Shown here: positions 56,933 to 64,000 of the stretch, piece by piece | Position numbering within the stretch: position 1 is the stretch's first letter | How the letters are laid out: each line of letters opens with the position of its first letter | Origin: Spartobacteria bacterium LR76 | Lineage (GTDB): Bacteria > Verrucomicrobiota > Verrucomicrobiia > Chthoniobacterales > Terrimicrobiaceae | NCBI GenBank assembly: GCA_003054655.1 | Contig: QAYZ01000015.1 | Coordinates: 372,001-436,000 of the forward strand | Reading direction: 5' to 3' | Length of the DNA: 64,000 nt | Made by a program: the position numbers and the translations under genes | Notes under the pieces: model-generated | Database searches by the model: none | Told to the model about the DNA's origin: nothing | What the model saw: the letters and a program-made list of their open reading frames with translations, nothing else

Positions 56933-57937
56933 ATGCCAATTCGTCTCGGACGATTCGAAATGCCCAAGAGCCTCACCAAAGATGAGGCAACGGCGACAGA
57001 CACGTACGCGAAGTTCATCGCGGAACCCTTTGAAGCCGGTTACGGCCACACGCTCGGCAACTCGCTGCGCCGCGTGCTCCTCTCCTCGCTGGAAGGCGCC
57101 GCCATCACCTCGGTCCGCATCGAGGGAGCTTCGCACGAATTCACCAGCCTCCCGGGCGTGGTGGAAGACGTCGTCGACATCATTCTCAACCTCAAGAAGG
57201 TCAAGTTCAAGGCCCCCGACCATGAGACCCGCACCGTGACCCTGTCGGTCACCAAGGAAGGAGCCATCACGGCCGCCGACCTCCAGCTCGTGCAGGGCAT
57301 CGAGGTCGTCAACCCCGACCAGCACATCGCCACCCTCGACAAGAAGCAGAAGTTCGAGGCGGAATTCGAAGTCAAGGTCGGTCGCGGCTTCGCCACCGGC
57401 GACGAGAACAAGTCCTCGGACCAGCCGATCGGCGTCATCGCCATCGACTCGATCTTCTCGCCTGTCACCCGCGTCAAGTACGCCGTGGAAAACACCCGTG
57501 TGGGTCAGCGTACGGACTACGACAAGCTCATCCTCGACATCTGGACGGACGGCCGCATCACGCCCGACGAAGCGCTCCTCCAGGCCTCGGCCATTCTTCG
57601 CCATCACCTCGACGTGTTCGTCGGTTACGACGACACCAAGGTCGAGTTTGACGAAACCCCGGAGGAAGTCAGCCAGGAGAACACCCGACTCAAGAAGCTG
57701 CTCAACATGAGCGTCAACGAGATCGAGCTCTCCGTTCGCGCTGCGAACTGCCTCAACAACGCCAATATCACCACCGTCGGCCAGTTGGCCATGAAGACGG
57801 AGGCCGAAATGCTGAAGTACCGCAACTTCGGCAAAAAGTCGCTCAACGAGATCAAGGACAAGCTCCAGCAACTCGGTTTGGGCCTCGGCATGAAATTCGA
57901 ATCCGGCCTCGTCGACCCCGTCGGCGAGCTCAAGTAA
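56933..57937 (+). CDS. rpoA: DNA-directed RNA polymerase subunit alpha
   Basis: A 334-residue alpha subunit with the N-terminal assembly domain (~20-230: FIAEPFEAGYGHTLGNSLRRVLLSSLEGAAI) and the C-terminal DNA/activator-binding domain (~262-325: IELSVRAANCLNNANITTVGQLAMKTEAEMLKYRNFGKKSLNEI). It is the common bacterial length. It forms the usual rpoA-rplQ pair with a 6-bp gap, but the other spc-operon genes are not upstream here; pgm is. Confidence 0.98.
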   Translation: MPIRLGRFEMPKSLTKDEATATDTYAKFIAEPFEAGYGHTLGNSLRRVLLSSLEGAAITSVRIEGASHEFTSLPGVVEDVVDIILNLKKVKFKAPDHETRTVTLSVTKEGAITAADLQLVQGIEVVNPDQHIATLDKKQKFEAEFEVKVGRGFATGDENKSSDQPIGVIAIDSIFSPVTRVKYAVENTRVGQRTDYDKLILDIWTDGRITPDEALLQASAILRHHLDVFVGYDDTKVEFDETPEEVSQENTRLKKLLNMSVNEIELSVRAANCLNNANITTVGQLAMKTEAEMLKYRNFGKKSLNEIKDKLQQLGLGLGMKFESGLVDPVGELK

Positions 57938-57943
57938 CCAGCC

Positions 57944-58447
57944 ATGCGCCACCAAAAGAAAACTGTCAAACTCGGCCGCACCGCCGAGCACCGCAACGCG
58001 CTGCTCGCCAACCAGGCCTGCAGCCTCATCGAGCACGGTCGCATCAAGACGACCCTGGCCAAGGCCAAGGCCGTCAAGCCGCTCGCGGAGAAGATGATCA
58101 CGCTCGCCAAGCGTAACAATCTGCACGCCCGCCGCCGCGCCCTCGCCCTGCTCCACAACAACAGCACCCGCACCGTCAAGGCGGTGAGCAAGCTGTTCAC
58201 CGAGCTCGGGCCCCGCAGCGCCACCCGCAACGGCGGCTACACCCGCATCATCAAGCTTGGGCCCCGCCCGAGCGACTCCGCTCCGATGGCTTACATCGAG
58301 TGGGTAGACCTTGCAGTTGCCGTGGAGGAAACTCCCGTAACCGCGACACCTGAGACGAAGCCCGCCAAGGCGAAAGCCGCGAAAAAGCCCGCTTCCAAGG
58401 CCAAGGCCGAGGAGAAGGCTGAGGATTCGTCCGAGAAGACGGAATAA
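57944..58447 (+). CDS. rplQ: 50S ribosomal protein L17
   Basis: A 167-residue L17. The core MRHQKKTVKLGRTAEHRNALLANQACSLIEHGRIKTTLAKAKAVKPLAEKMITLAK and RNGGYTRIIKLGPRPSDSAPMAYIEWVD is universal. The C-terminal ~45 residues are a Lys/Ala/Glu-rich low-complexity tail (KPAKAKAAKKPASKAKAEEK) absent from the ~120-residue E. coli protein but common in this phylum. Ends in a strong terminator. Confidence 0.98.
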   Translation: MRHQKKTVKLGRTAEHRNALLANQACSLIEHGRIKTTLAKAKAVKPLAEKMITLAKRNNLHARRRALALLHNNSTRTVKAVSKLFTELGPRSATRNGGYTRIIKLGPRPSDSAPMAYIEWVDLAVAVEETPVTATPETKPAKAKAAKKPASKAKAEEKAEDSSEKTE

Positions 58448-58472
58448 GGTCGTCTTCCGATACCTCCCGTTG

Positions 58473-58505
58473 AAAAGGCGGACAGTTCACGCTGTCCGCC
58501 TTTTT
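58473..58505 (+). terminator. Strong rho-independent terminator of rpoA-rplQ
   Basis: Thirteen-base perfect arms (AAAAGGCGGACAG / CTGTCCGCCTTTT) with a 6-nt loop and a T-run, starting 26 bases after the rplQ stop. Confidence 0.95.
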
Positions 58506-58569
58506 CTTTGCCCTCATTCCCCCTTTTCGAGATACATTGACTCTCCGCCCTCAAACCCGACGACACTGA

Positions 58570-59277
58570 ATGGAAGGTAGTTACGCCGATTTTCTGGCAC
58601 ATTCGCTGGAGTGGATCCGCCATAGCGGATGGGTTGGCGCAGTCTGGTTCGTCGTCCTGTTCAGCGGCACCTCGTTTCTCTTTCTGCCCGCGTCGTTTCT
58701 GACGGTGGGCGCAGGCGCGATCTACGGATTCTGGATCGCCGTCCCCCTCGTCACCGCCGCCTCCACCCTCGGCGCGGCCGCCAGCTTTCTTACCAGCCGC
58801 TATCTGGCCCGCAAGTGGATCATGCGCAAGCTGGGGCAGGACGCCCGCATGCAGGCGCTGGAAAAGGCCGTGGGCAGCGAAGGGTGGAAATTCATCCTCA
58901 TCAGCCGCATCTCGCCCATCGTGCCGCATACCTTTGTCAGCTATGCCGCCGGATTGACCCAGATCGGGTTCTGGCGGTTTCTCTTTGCCTCGTTCCTGGG
59001 CTTCATTCCCATGAGCGCGGCATATTCCTATGTAGGTGCCCTCCTCGGCTCCGCCGTGCGCTCCAGCGCCAGCCTCACTCCGCATGACCCCGTGACCTGG
59101 ACGCTCTATATCCTCGGTCTCGTCGCCACTGTGGTCGTCATCGCCTGGTCCGGCATCGCCGCCTCCCGCGTCTGGAAGGCGTGGGTGACCACCCGCGAGG
59201 AGCGAAAGGCTAGTTCCACTCCGGATGATCCGGAGCTTCCGAGAGAAGCTTCAGCGAGGGACTCGACGCCCGCATAA
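58570..59277 (+). CDS. TVP38/TMEM64 (VTT-domain) membrane protein
   Basis: A 235-residue inner-membrane protein of the DedA/VTT superfamily. Hydrophobic helices include VGAVWFVVLFSGTSFLFLPAS, FWIAVPLVTAASTLGAAASFL and VTWTLYILGLVATVVVIAWS. The family core is FLPASFLTVGAGAIYGFWIAV, then ILISRISPIVPHTFVSYAAGLTQIGFWRFLFASFLGFIPMS with the conserved re-entrant FxxRxxPxxPxxxxxY-like helix. VTT proteins are linked to lipid scrambling or flippase activity and membrane homeostasis. The C-terminal ~20 residues are polar. Its 3' end overlaps the convergent yqgE gene by 68 bp. Confidence 0.9.
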   Translation: MEGSYADFLAHSLEWIRHSGWVGAVWFVVLFSGTSFLFLPASFLTVGAGAIYGFWIAVPLVTAASTLGAAASFLTSRYLARKWIMRKLGQDARMQALEKAVGSEGWKFILISRISPIVPHTFVSYAAGLTQIGFWRFLFASFLGFIPMSAAYSYVGALLGSAVRSSASLTPHDPVTWTLYILGLVATVVVIAWSGIAASRVWKAWVTTREERKASSTPDDPELPREASARDSTPA

Positions 59278-59767
59278 TCCCGCGCCAGGCATCGTCCGGC
59301 GACGCCATCTCGATCAGGTCGCGTGTCGGCGGCATGATGATCCAGGCCTTTTGCTCGATCTCTCCTTCCAACTGTCCAGCCGTCCAGCCCGCATAGCCCA
59401 GGAAAACTCGCAGACTCGGGAGCCAGCCATTTCCAATCTCGATCTCCTCCAGGCCAGTATAGCTGTGAAAGACGACGGATGAGGGATTCTCCTGCCATTC
59501 GATATTGGCGACAGTGACCTGATCCATCGCCACCGGACCGCCGTAGAAAGTCTCTGCCTGCTGGAGGGCAAAAGGCACCTTGGAAGCCGCGATCTCGCCG
59601 AGCGTCTTGCGCAGCGGGCGGTTCAGCACCAGGCCCACCGCACCATCCTCGGCGCTGTGATGGGAGAGAAACAAGATGGTGCGCCGGAAATTCGGATCGG
59701 TCAGGCTCGGGTGCGCGATAAGCAGCGAGCCTGTCAGATTTGCCGGGGCGGAACCATCATACGCCAT
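59210..59767 (-). CDS. yqgE: YqgE/AlgH-family protein (DUF179)
   Basis: A 185-residue soluble protein. LTGSLLIAHPSLTDPNFRRTILFLSHHSAEDGAVGLVLNRPL is the DUF179/YqgE signature, followed by FYGGPVAMDQVT and LGYAGWTAGQLEGEIEQKAWI near the C-terminus. The function is unknown; the gene is conserved across bacteria. I chose ATG 59767 (AYDGSAPANLTG) because the ORF upstream has an unlikely composition. The last 68 bp are antisense to the VTT-domain gene. Confidence 0.93.
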   Translation of the reverse strand: MAYDGSAPANLTGSLLIAHPSLTDPNFRRTILFLSHHSAEDGAVGLVLNRPLRKTLGEIAASKVPFALQQAETFYGGPVAMDQVTVANIEWQENPSSVVFHSYTGLEEIEIGNGWLPSLRVFLGYAGWTAGQLEGEIEQKAWIIMPPTRDLIEMASPDDAWRGIMRASSPSLKLLSEAPDHPEWN

Positions 59768-59854
59768 GGAGTCCACTATTGCCCCGCTCCGGTTTGCGCT
59801 CAAGTGCGCTCTTTGCATTCGCGTCGTGGGAACTCCCGGGTATCATTGTTTGCC

Positions 59855-60277
59855 GTGGTCCCGCCGCCCTCTCCATCCGTCGGCCTCCTGGAAACCTGCC
59901 TGGAAGTCGACGACCTTCCCCGCTCACTGGATTTTTACACCCGGTTCTTCGGCTTCCCCGTCCTGGTCAATGAAGGCCACTTCTGCGCGCTCGATGTCGC
60001 GGGCCGCAGCATATTGTTGATCTTCTGTCGCGGCCACCAGCACGGCGGCCAGATGTCCTGCGGCCGCATCCCGCCTCATGGCGGCACCGGAACATCGCAT
60101 ATTGGCTTTTCCACCTCGGAAGCCGACCTCCCCGCCTGGGAGTCCAGGCTCGCCGAATGGAACATCCCGGTGGAAAGCAAATTCACCTGGCCCACGGGAG
60201 GCACGAGCGTATTCTTCCGCGATCCGGACGGCCATTTGCTGGAGTTTCTCACCCCGCATGTCTGGCCGACGTATTAG
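59855..60277 (+). CDS. Glyoxalase/VOC-superfamily protein
   Basis: About 140 residues. The two beta-alpha-beta-beta-beta modules of the VOC fold are visible: SVGLLETCLEVDDLPRSLDFYTRFFGFPV and GHFCALDVAGRSILLIF, then GTSHIGFSTSEADLPAWESRLAEWNIPVE and GTSVFFRDPDGHLLEFLTPHVW. His/Glu metal ligands (His of TSHIGF, Glu of LLEFLT) are present, so it may be a metal-dependent lyase, dioxygenase or fosfomycin-resistance-like protein; the fold alone does not tell. No ATG is suitably placed; GTG 59855 is the best start. Confidence 0.85.
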   Translation: MVPPPSPSVGLLETCLEVDDLPRSLDFYTRFFGFPVLVNEGHFCALDVAGRSILLIFCRGHQHGGQMSCGRIPPHGGTGTSHIGFSTSEADLPAWESRLAEWNIPVESKFTWPTGGTSVFFRDPDGHLLEFLTPHVWPTY

Positions 60278-60313
60278 GGCACGCAGGCCCTCATCCCGCC
60301 GCGGGGGATGATG

Positions 60314-61585
60314 TTAACGATCCTCTCCGATCGCCGCCGACAGAATGACGCTTCTTTCTGCGAGCGCGTTCGCCGCAGAGTCAGGCAGGCCCTGGCGACA
60401 AAGGAGTGACTCCAGATCAACTCTCTCCGCCGGCCGGGCCCATGGACTTCCGAGTTCCGAGGGAAGGAGTTCGCCGTCAAAAGCCGTCTGAAAGGTCTCA
60501 ACCAGCCCCGGCAGATACACCAGCATGTCATCGGCAGAATGAAGCGGCCGCCGGGCCAGCTCCTTCGACGAAAAACGATGTACCGGCATACGCTGGATGC
60601 CGTCGACACAGACGGTCAGCGCGACGGCTGCCTCCGGACCGCAAAAGGCAGGCTCGGGCAGCGAGTACCTGCATCGCTCCAGGCAATACCGGAGCTTTCC
60701 CATGGGATCGGCCTCGGGATCTCCGTAGTTGATGCGTCGGCCCGTGGTGAGGACAGCCTCGATGGAACCTCCGGTCGAGTAGCGAATAGTCCCCTGCTCA
60801 AACTTCAGCTCAAAAAACGGCCCGTCATTTCTCTCAACGCAGTGAGAGGTGAAGAAAAGGATCTCCGGCACCTCATCCGTTGTGATCCGGCAGCAAGCCG
60901 TGTCAAAGTTCTCGATCTCATTGCCACGATAGCACTCTGCCTCCAGGAAAACGGGACTTGCCGCACTCTCCATGCGGCCTCCGCCGAGGAAGAGCATATT
61001 GTGGAGATAATGCGCCGTCGCGTTGTTTACCGGACTGTCATAGACCGGCCTGCCCGCATCATTCACAATGCGTCCGCTCCAGTCGTTGCGCCCGTAGTAC
61101 GCGCTGCCCCGCGGCCAGGCGACACGAGTTTTAAAAAGCAGGGGCGCACCAAAAATCCCGGCGAGGATGTCCCCCTTGAGTTTCCGGATGGCCGGACTGA
61201 ATGACCACTGGTAGCCGATCTCAAGAAACCGCCCGGCCGCGTCCCGGGCGTCGATCATGCGCAGCGCCTCCTGCACGGTGGCGCTGATGGGCTTTTCGCA
61301 AAGCACGTTCATTCCCGCCTGCAGGGCGAGACAGGACTGCTCTTCATGAAATGCTATGGGCGACGAGATCACGGCCAGGTCCGCCTGCCCGCCAGCAGCG
61401 AGAAAATCATCGAGCGTCTTGAATTGCCCGATCCCCCTTGCCTGAAGTCTGCTCCAGTGCTCGGTGGATTCCGCCGCCGGATCGACCGCTGCGACGAGCC
61501 TGGCTCCGGGAAGACCATTCAACGCCTCGACGTATCTGGCACCATACCCCCCGATGCCCACCAAAATCACATTTACCAATGTCAT
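60314..61585 (-). CDS. Gfo/Idh/MocA-family oxidoreductase
   Basis: A 423-residue NAD(P)-dependent dehydrogenase. The Rossmann motif GIGGYGARYVEALN is at the N-terminus, then VVDP-like AAVDPAAE, and the catalytic CEKPISATVQEAL segment (EKP motif, with its Lys) near residue 100; the C-terminal alpha/beta substrate domain starts at ~125 (LEIGYQWSFSPAIRKLK). Family members oxidise sugars, inositols or glycosides. It is co-directional with the prepilin-like and beta-helix genes (104 bp from the former), so a sugar released from a polysaccharide by that cluster is a likely substrate (inference). Confidence 0.9.
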   Translation of the reverse strand: MTLVNVILVGIGGYGARYVEALNGLPGARLVAAVDPAAESTEHWSRLQARGIGQFKTLDDFLAAGGQADLAVISSPIAFHEEQSCLALQAGMNVLCEKPISATVQEALRMIDARDAAGRFLEIGYQWSFSPAIRKLKGDILAGIFGAPLLFKTRVAWPRGSAYYGRNDWSGRIVNDAGRPVYDSPVNNATAHYLHNMLFLGGGRMESAASPVFLEAECYRGNEIENFDTACCRITTDEVPEILFFTSHCVERNDGPFFELKFEQGTIRYSTGGSIEAVLTTGRRINYGDPEADPMGKLRYCLERCRYSLPEPAFCGPEAAVALTVCVDGIQRMPVHRFSSKELARRPLHSADDMLVYLPGLVETFQTAFDGELLPSELGSPWARPAERVDLESLLCRQGLPDSAANALAERSVILSAAIGEDR

Positions 61586-61688
61586 GCTCTGTGAACTGTC
61601 TGAGTTCCGGGGAGAACATCGTGCAGTTGAAATTCAGAACGAGATTGTCAGGTCTTCATAGGTTCGTTTGACATCGTCCACCGGATAC

Positions 61689-62399
61689 CTATTGGATGGC
61701 CCCCCAGAACGGGTTCAGCCTTTGCTCGGTAGGGTTTCCCTTGGGCAGGTTGGGCCGGGAAACGAGTTCGAGATGTCCATCCAGGAAGACGACGTTGGCT
61801 CCCTTGCCGGTATGCTGATCGTAAAACCCGGTCTTTTGCTGGCTGTTCCACAGGTTCTCAACACTGGCGGGGCCGACCTTGCGCTCGGGGGCTCCGCCAG
61901 CCAGGAAGTTACCGTCCATGAAAAAAGCCATTCGTCCTGGAGTCGCGACCTGCTGGATGCGGGCAACACCCCGGTCGAACGGGCTGTAGCGCTGGCCGTT
62001 CTCGGTGCCGCAGGCGTAGATGTTGATGGAGTAGCTGCGGTTCCAATCCGCGTTCGGACCGACCGCACGAAGGGAAGCCGGGCAGCTCAGCGTAGTGGGT
62101 CCCTTCTGGTTTAGCATCGTGTCCCGATATCCCAGGTAGGGCAGGATGGAGCCATCGTGATTTTCGCTGGGGTATCGCCAATACATCGCATCCGGCATCG
62201 CGCCGCCGTGATCGTTGATCCAGCCAAGGCTGGCCGAGGCAAGATTTCTCAGCCGGGAGGCGCACTGCGCCTGATCAGCGTTGGCGCGAACGCCATTCCA
62301 TGCAGGCAGGGCAAGGGAAGCCAGTATGCCGATGATACCGATGGCAACGAGGAGCTCGACGAGGCTCCAGGCGGAAGGGTGACTGCGGTGGTGTTTCAT
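61689..62399 (-). CDS. Prepilin-like secreted protein
   Basis: A 236-residue pseudopilin-type protein. A short basic leader precedes AWSLVELLVAIGIIGILASLALPAW, a prepilin N-methylation-like segment, although the residue before the cleavage position is Ala-Trp-Ser rather than the usual Gly-Phe. The rest (CASRLRNLASASLGWINDHGG, SYSINIYACG, GKGANVVFLDGHLELVSR) matches the H-X9-DG family, with the terminal VFLDGHLE motif. Same type as the gene at 34.7-35.4 kb. It lies 20 bp after the beta-helix gene. Confidence 0.88.
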   Translation of the reverse strand: MKHHRSHPSAWSLVELLVAIGIIGILASLALPAWNGVRANADQAQCASRLRNLASASLGWINDHGGAMPDAMYWRYPSENHDGSILPYLGYRDTMLNQKGPTTLSCPASLRAVGPNADWNRSYSINIYACGTENGQRYSPFDRGVARIQQVATPGRMAFFMDGNFLAGGAPERKVGPASVENLWNSQQKTGFYDQHTGKGANVVFLDGHLELVSRPNLPKGNPTEQRLNPFWGAIQ

Positions 62400-62419
62400 G
62401 GGGGAATGAAATGATGAGG

Positions 62420-64000
62420 TTACTCGCGCGGTCCTGTTTCCGGCATTTTCCAGGGTCGTCCATTCAATCCTGCACCCACCGTGCCGATCTCCGCAGCACC
62501 GGGAAATGCCGCGGCGGCGGAGGGCACTCCCGTGCCCGGCAGGTCCTTCCAGGGCGCACCTTCCAGGATGGCCTCGACATTATCCGACATCGCGGCAATC
62601 CACGCTGCGCTGGATTCGGAAAAGACGGTGCCGTCCGCTCCGGCAAACACCTGTCCCCGCACGCCCCCTTCCGGAGCATAGGCCCAGGCATTGTGAGAAA
62701 AGGCAATACCTCCACCGAGATCCTCCTCCTGGCGGGAGAATCCCGCAGCGACACTCACGTTATTGACGAAGCGAAAATTCTCAAACTTCCGCTCCGGCGG
62801 CTGCACCCGGGTCAGGAACTCTCCGCCCGGAAAGAAAACCGTGTTGTTAAAGACGACCACCCCATCGCCGGGCGCACGCACGACATCCCGGGAAACATCT
62901 TTCATATGGCTGTTCCAAGGCGCCTCCCAATTCTGGCTGCTCGCACCCGCCTTGAACCATCCGGGCGTCCAGTCGCTGACCGCGGTGATGAGTTGATTGA
63001 GAGCAAGGTCGCTCTGGACCACATTGTCATAGATATAGACCGATCCCGGCCAGGGCTCGCCACCCAGCGGCTGCCAGGAAAAGGGCTCGACGACATTGAA
63101 GATGTAGTTTCCGTAAATCTTCATGCCAAAGGCATGATCCTCGCTCTCGACCGCATTGTCGACCAGCCTCTCCAGCCGGTTGTGCGCCACCACCAGGCCC
63201 TTGCTCCAGCGAATGGCCCAGGTGGAAAGGCCTTCAAACGCATCATGGATATCGTTGTTGCGCACAATCCAGTCGGACCCCACGAGATTGCAGATCCCGG
63301 TCTCGTAGGTCTTGTTGTTGCCTGCGCCATTACCCTTGCGCGACCACCAGAAAAGAGGGAATTTCTTCTCGGCCACCGAAACGCGACCCGCCTTCCTGAG
63401 TTCCAGCAACTCGATCATGTCATCATAGGCTGGATATTGACTATAGTCAGAGAACTCCACGGTCACGCGATTGGAGGTCACCGATGGGTCGGCAGACTCG
63501 CGCCGACCGGAAACCCCCGCGCGGCAGCCGAGAAACCACGAGTTTCGTACCACCACATCGCTTCCGTCGACGTACACGCCAGCGTATCCCGGCGTCTCAA
63601 ATGTGAACCCGTCGACAACGACATGCAGAGGCCTGTTGCCGCGCAAGCCGAGATTGAAGAACAGGGGGCCGTCGTAATTGTTCCCCGCCGAGCCTCCGCC
63701 CGTCCGCGGTCCCGCACTGATCAGGTGGTCCGCCGGATTCGGCGAGCCATACTTGCCCGAGGCATGCAAACGGACGTAGAGCATTTGCTCCTTCTCGTTG
63801 TAATAGTAGCCGTGCCGCGGACCAGGGTTCCCATCCAGGCCGACAAAGGCTTTGAGGGCCTCGAGGGAGGCGTACGGCTGAAGATCCACGCCGGAATACA
63901 GGATGCGGCAGGTGGGACGCGCCATCGGAGCGCGATAAAGACCCAGGCTCTCGTCAACCAGCGTCCAGGGCACAGCGCCCTTCCGAAGAGCCGGTTCGGC
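62420..64000 (-). CDS. Right-handed beta-helix protein (5' end outside window)
   Basis: At least 526 residues; the frame is open to the window edge, so the start is missing. Coils of a parallel beta-helix are visible: RPLHVVVDGFTFETPGYAGVYVDGSDVVVRNSWFLGC, WIVRNNDIHDAFEGLSTWAIRWS, LVVAHNRLERLVDNAVESEDHAFGMKIYGNYIFNV. The first residues (LYSGVDLQPYASLEALKAFVG) and the C-terminal globular part (VEAILEGAPWKDLPGTGVPS...) flank the helix. Such proteins are usually polysaccharide lyases, hydrolases or binding proteins of the pectin/alginate type; no catalytic motif can be named. It heads the minus-strand cluster with the prepilin-like and Gfo/Idh/MocA genes. Confidence 0.8.
   Translation of the reverse strand, partial: AEPALRKGAVPWTLVDESLGLYRAPMARPTCRILYSGVDLQPYASLEALKAFVGLDGNPGPRHGYYYNEKEQMLYVRLHASGKYGSPNPADHLISAGPRTGGGSAGNNYDGPLFFNLGLRGNRPLHVVVDGFTFETPGYAGVYVDGSDVVVRNSWFLGCRAGVSGRRESADPSVTSNRVTVEFSDYSQYPAYDDMIELLELRKAGRVSVAEKKFPLFWWSRKGNGAGNNKTYETGICNLVGSDWIVRNNDIHDAFEGLSTWAIRWSKGLVVAHNRLERLVDNAVESEDHAFGMKIYGNYIFNVVEPFSWQPLGGEPWPGSVYIYDNVVQSDLALNQLITAVSDWTPGWFKAGASSQNWEAPWNSHMKDVSRDVVRAPGDGVVVFNNTVFFPGGEFLTRVQPPERKFENFRFVNNVSVAAGFSRQEEDLGGGIAFSHNAWAYAPEGGVRGQVFAGADGTVFSESSAAWIAAMSDNVEAILEGAPWKDLPGTGVPSAAAAFPGAAEIGTVGAGLNGRPWKMPETGPRE

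Overview
The window is high-GC bacterial chromosome that reads like a free-living, polysaccharide-degrading member of the Verrucomicrobiota (Terrimicrobium/Spartobacteria type). This is inference: there is no rRNA here and no search could be run. The clues are a DUF5069 protein, LacI regulators beside secreted glycoside hydrolases, prepilin-like secreted proteins with a GFSLMEIL-type N-terminus, a PEP-CTERM LamG protein, and a broad glycoside hydrolase set (GH2, GH18, GH28-like, GH32-like, GH71, GH78).

Layout. 0-3.2 kb: the end of a PfkB sugar kinase, then a sulfur module (CoA-disulfide reductase with rhodanese, membrane rhodanese, divergent ArsR regulator). 3.2-9.4 kb: a very large secreted GH18 protein with three CBM2 domains, divergent from a LytS/LytTR two-component system. 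9.4-13.6 kb: a non-cyanobacterial clock-like operon, kaiC-kaiB-kaiB-hybrid histidine kinase. 13.8-18.8 kb: small and exported orphans, DUF5069 opposite a TetR regulator, and a GH28-like beta-helix protein. 18.8-24.1 kb: a gene remnant followed by a sharply AT-rich island with three tightly packed genes: a C5 DNA methyltransferase, an 806-residue protein with two GHKL ATPase modules and a histidine-kinase-like core, and a receiver protein whose C-terminal half carries an RNGLAH motif like that of HEPN ribonucleases. This is the best candidate in the window for an undescribed (probably anti-phage) signalling system.

24.1-29.5 kb: valS, an orphan barstar-like gene, a GDP-mannose pyrophosphorylase and two small orphans, with short intergenic repeats and an inverted pair of 26-nt hairpin elements around the last four genes. 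29.5-43 kb: sugar-polymer genes: a LacZ-type GH2; a minus-strand run of PEP-CTERM, GH71, prepilin-like and GH32-like genes opposite a LacI regulator; an AraC regulator opposite a GH78 rhamnosidase. 43.1 kb: tRNA-Gln(CUG). 44-50 kb: a LacI regulator, a large palindrome, and a four-gene catabolic operon (DapA-like lyase, SDR-type epimerase, MMSDH-type aldehyde dehydrogenase, iron alcohol dehydrogenase). 50-53.4 kb: an iron operon (FTR1 permease, two flavodoxins, ferritin, HemS-like protein). 53.5-60.3 kb: mostly housekeeping (KamA, phosphoglucomutase, rpoA-rplQ with a strong terminator, VTT membrane protein, YqgE, a VOC protein). 60.3-64 kb: Gfo/Idh/MocA oxidoreductase, a prepilin-like protein and the 3' part of a beta-helix protein, open to the window end.

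The genes suggest an organism that hydrolyses chitin-like polymers, alpha-1,3-glucan, galactosides, rhamnosides and pectin, controls uptake and catabolism through locally encoded LacI/AraC regulators, and carries an acquired defence-type island next to valS.
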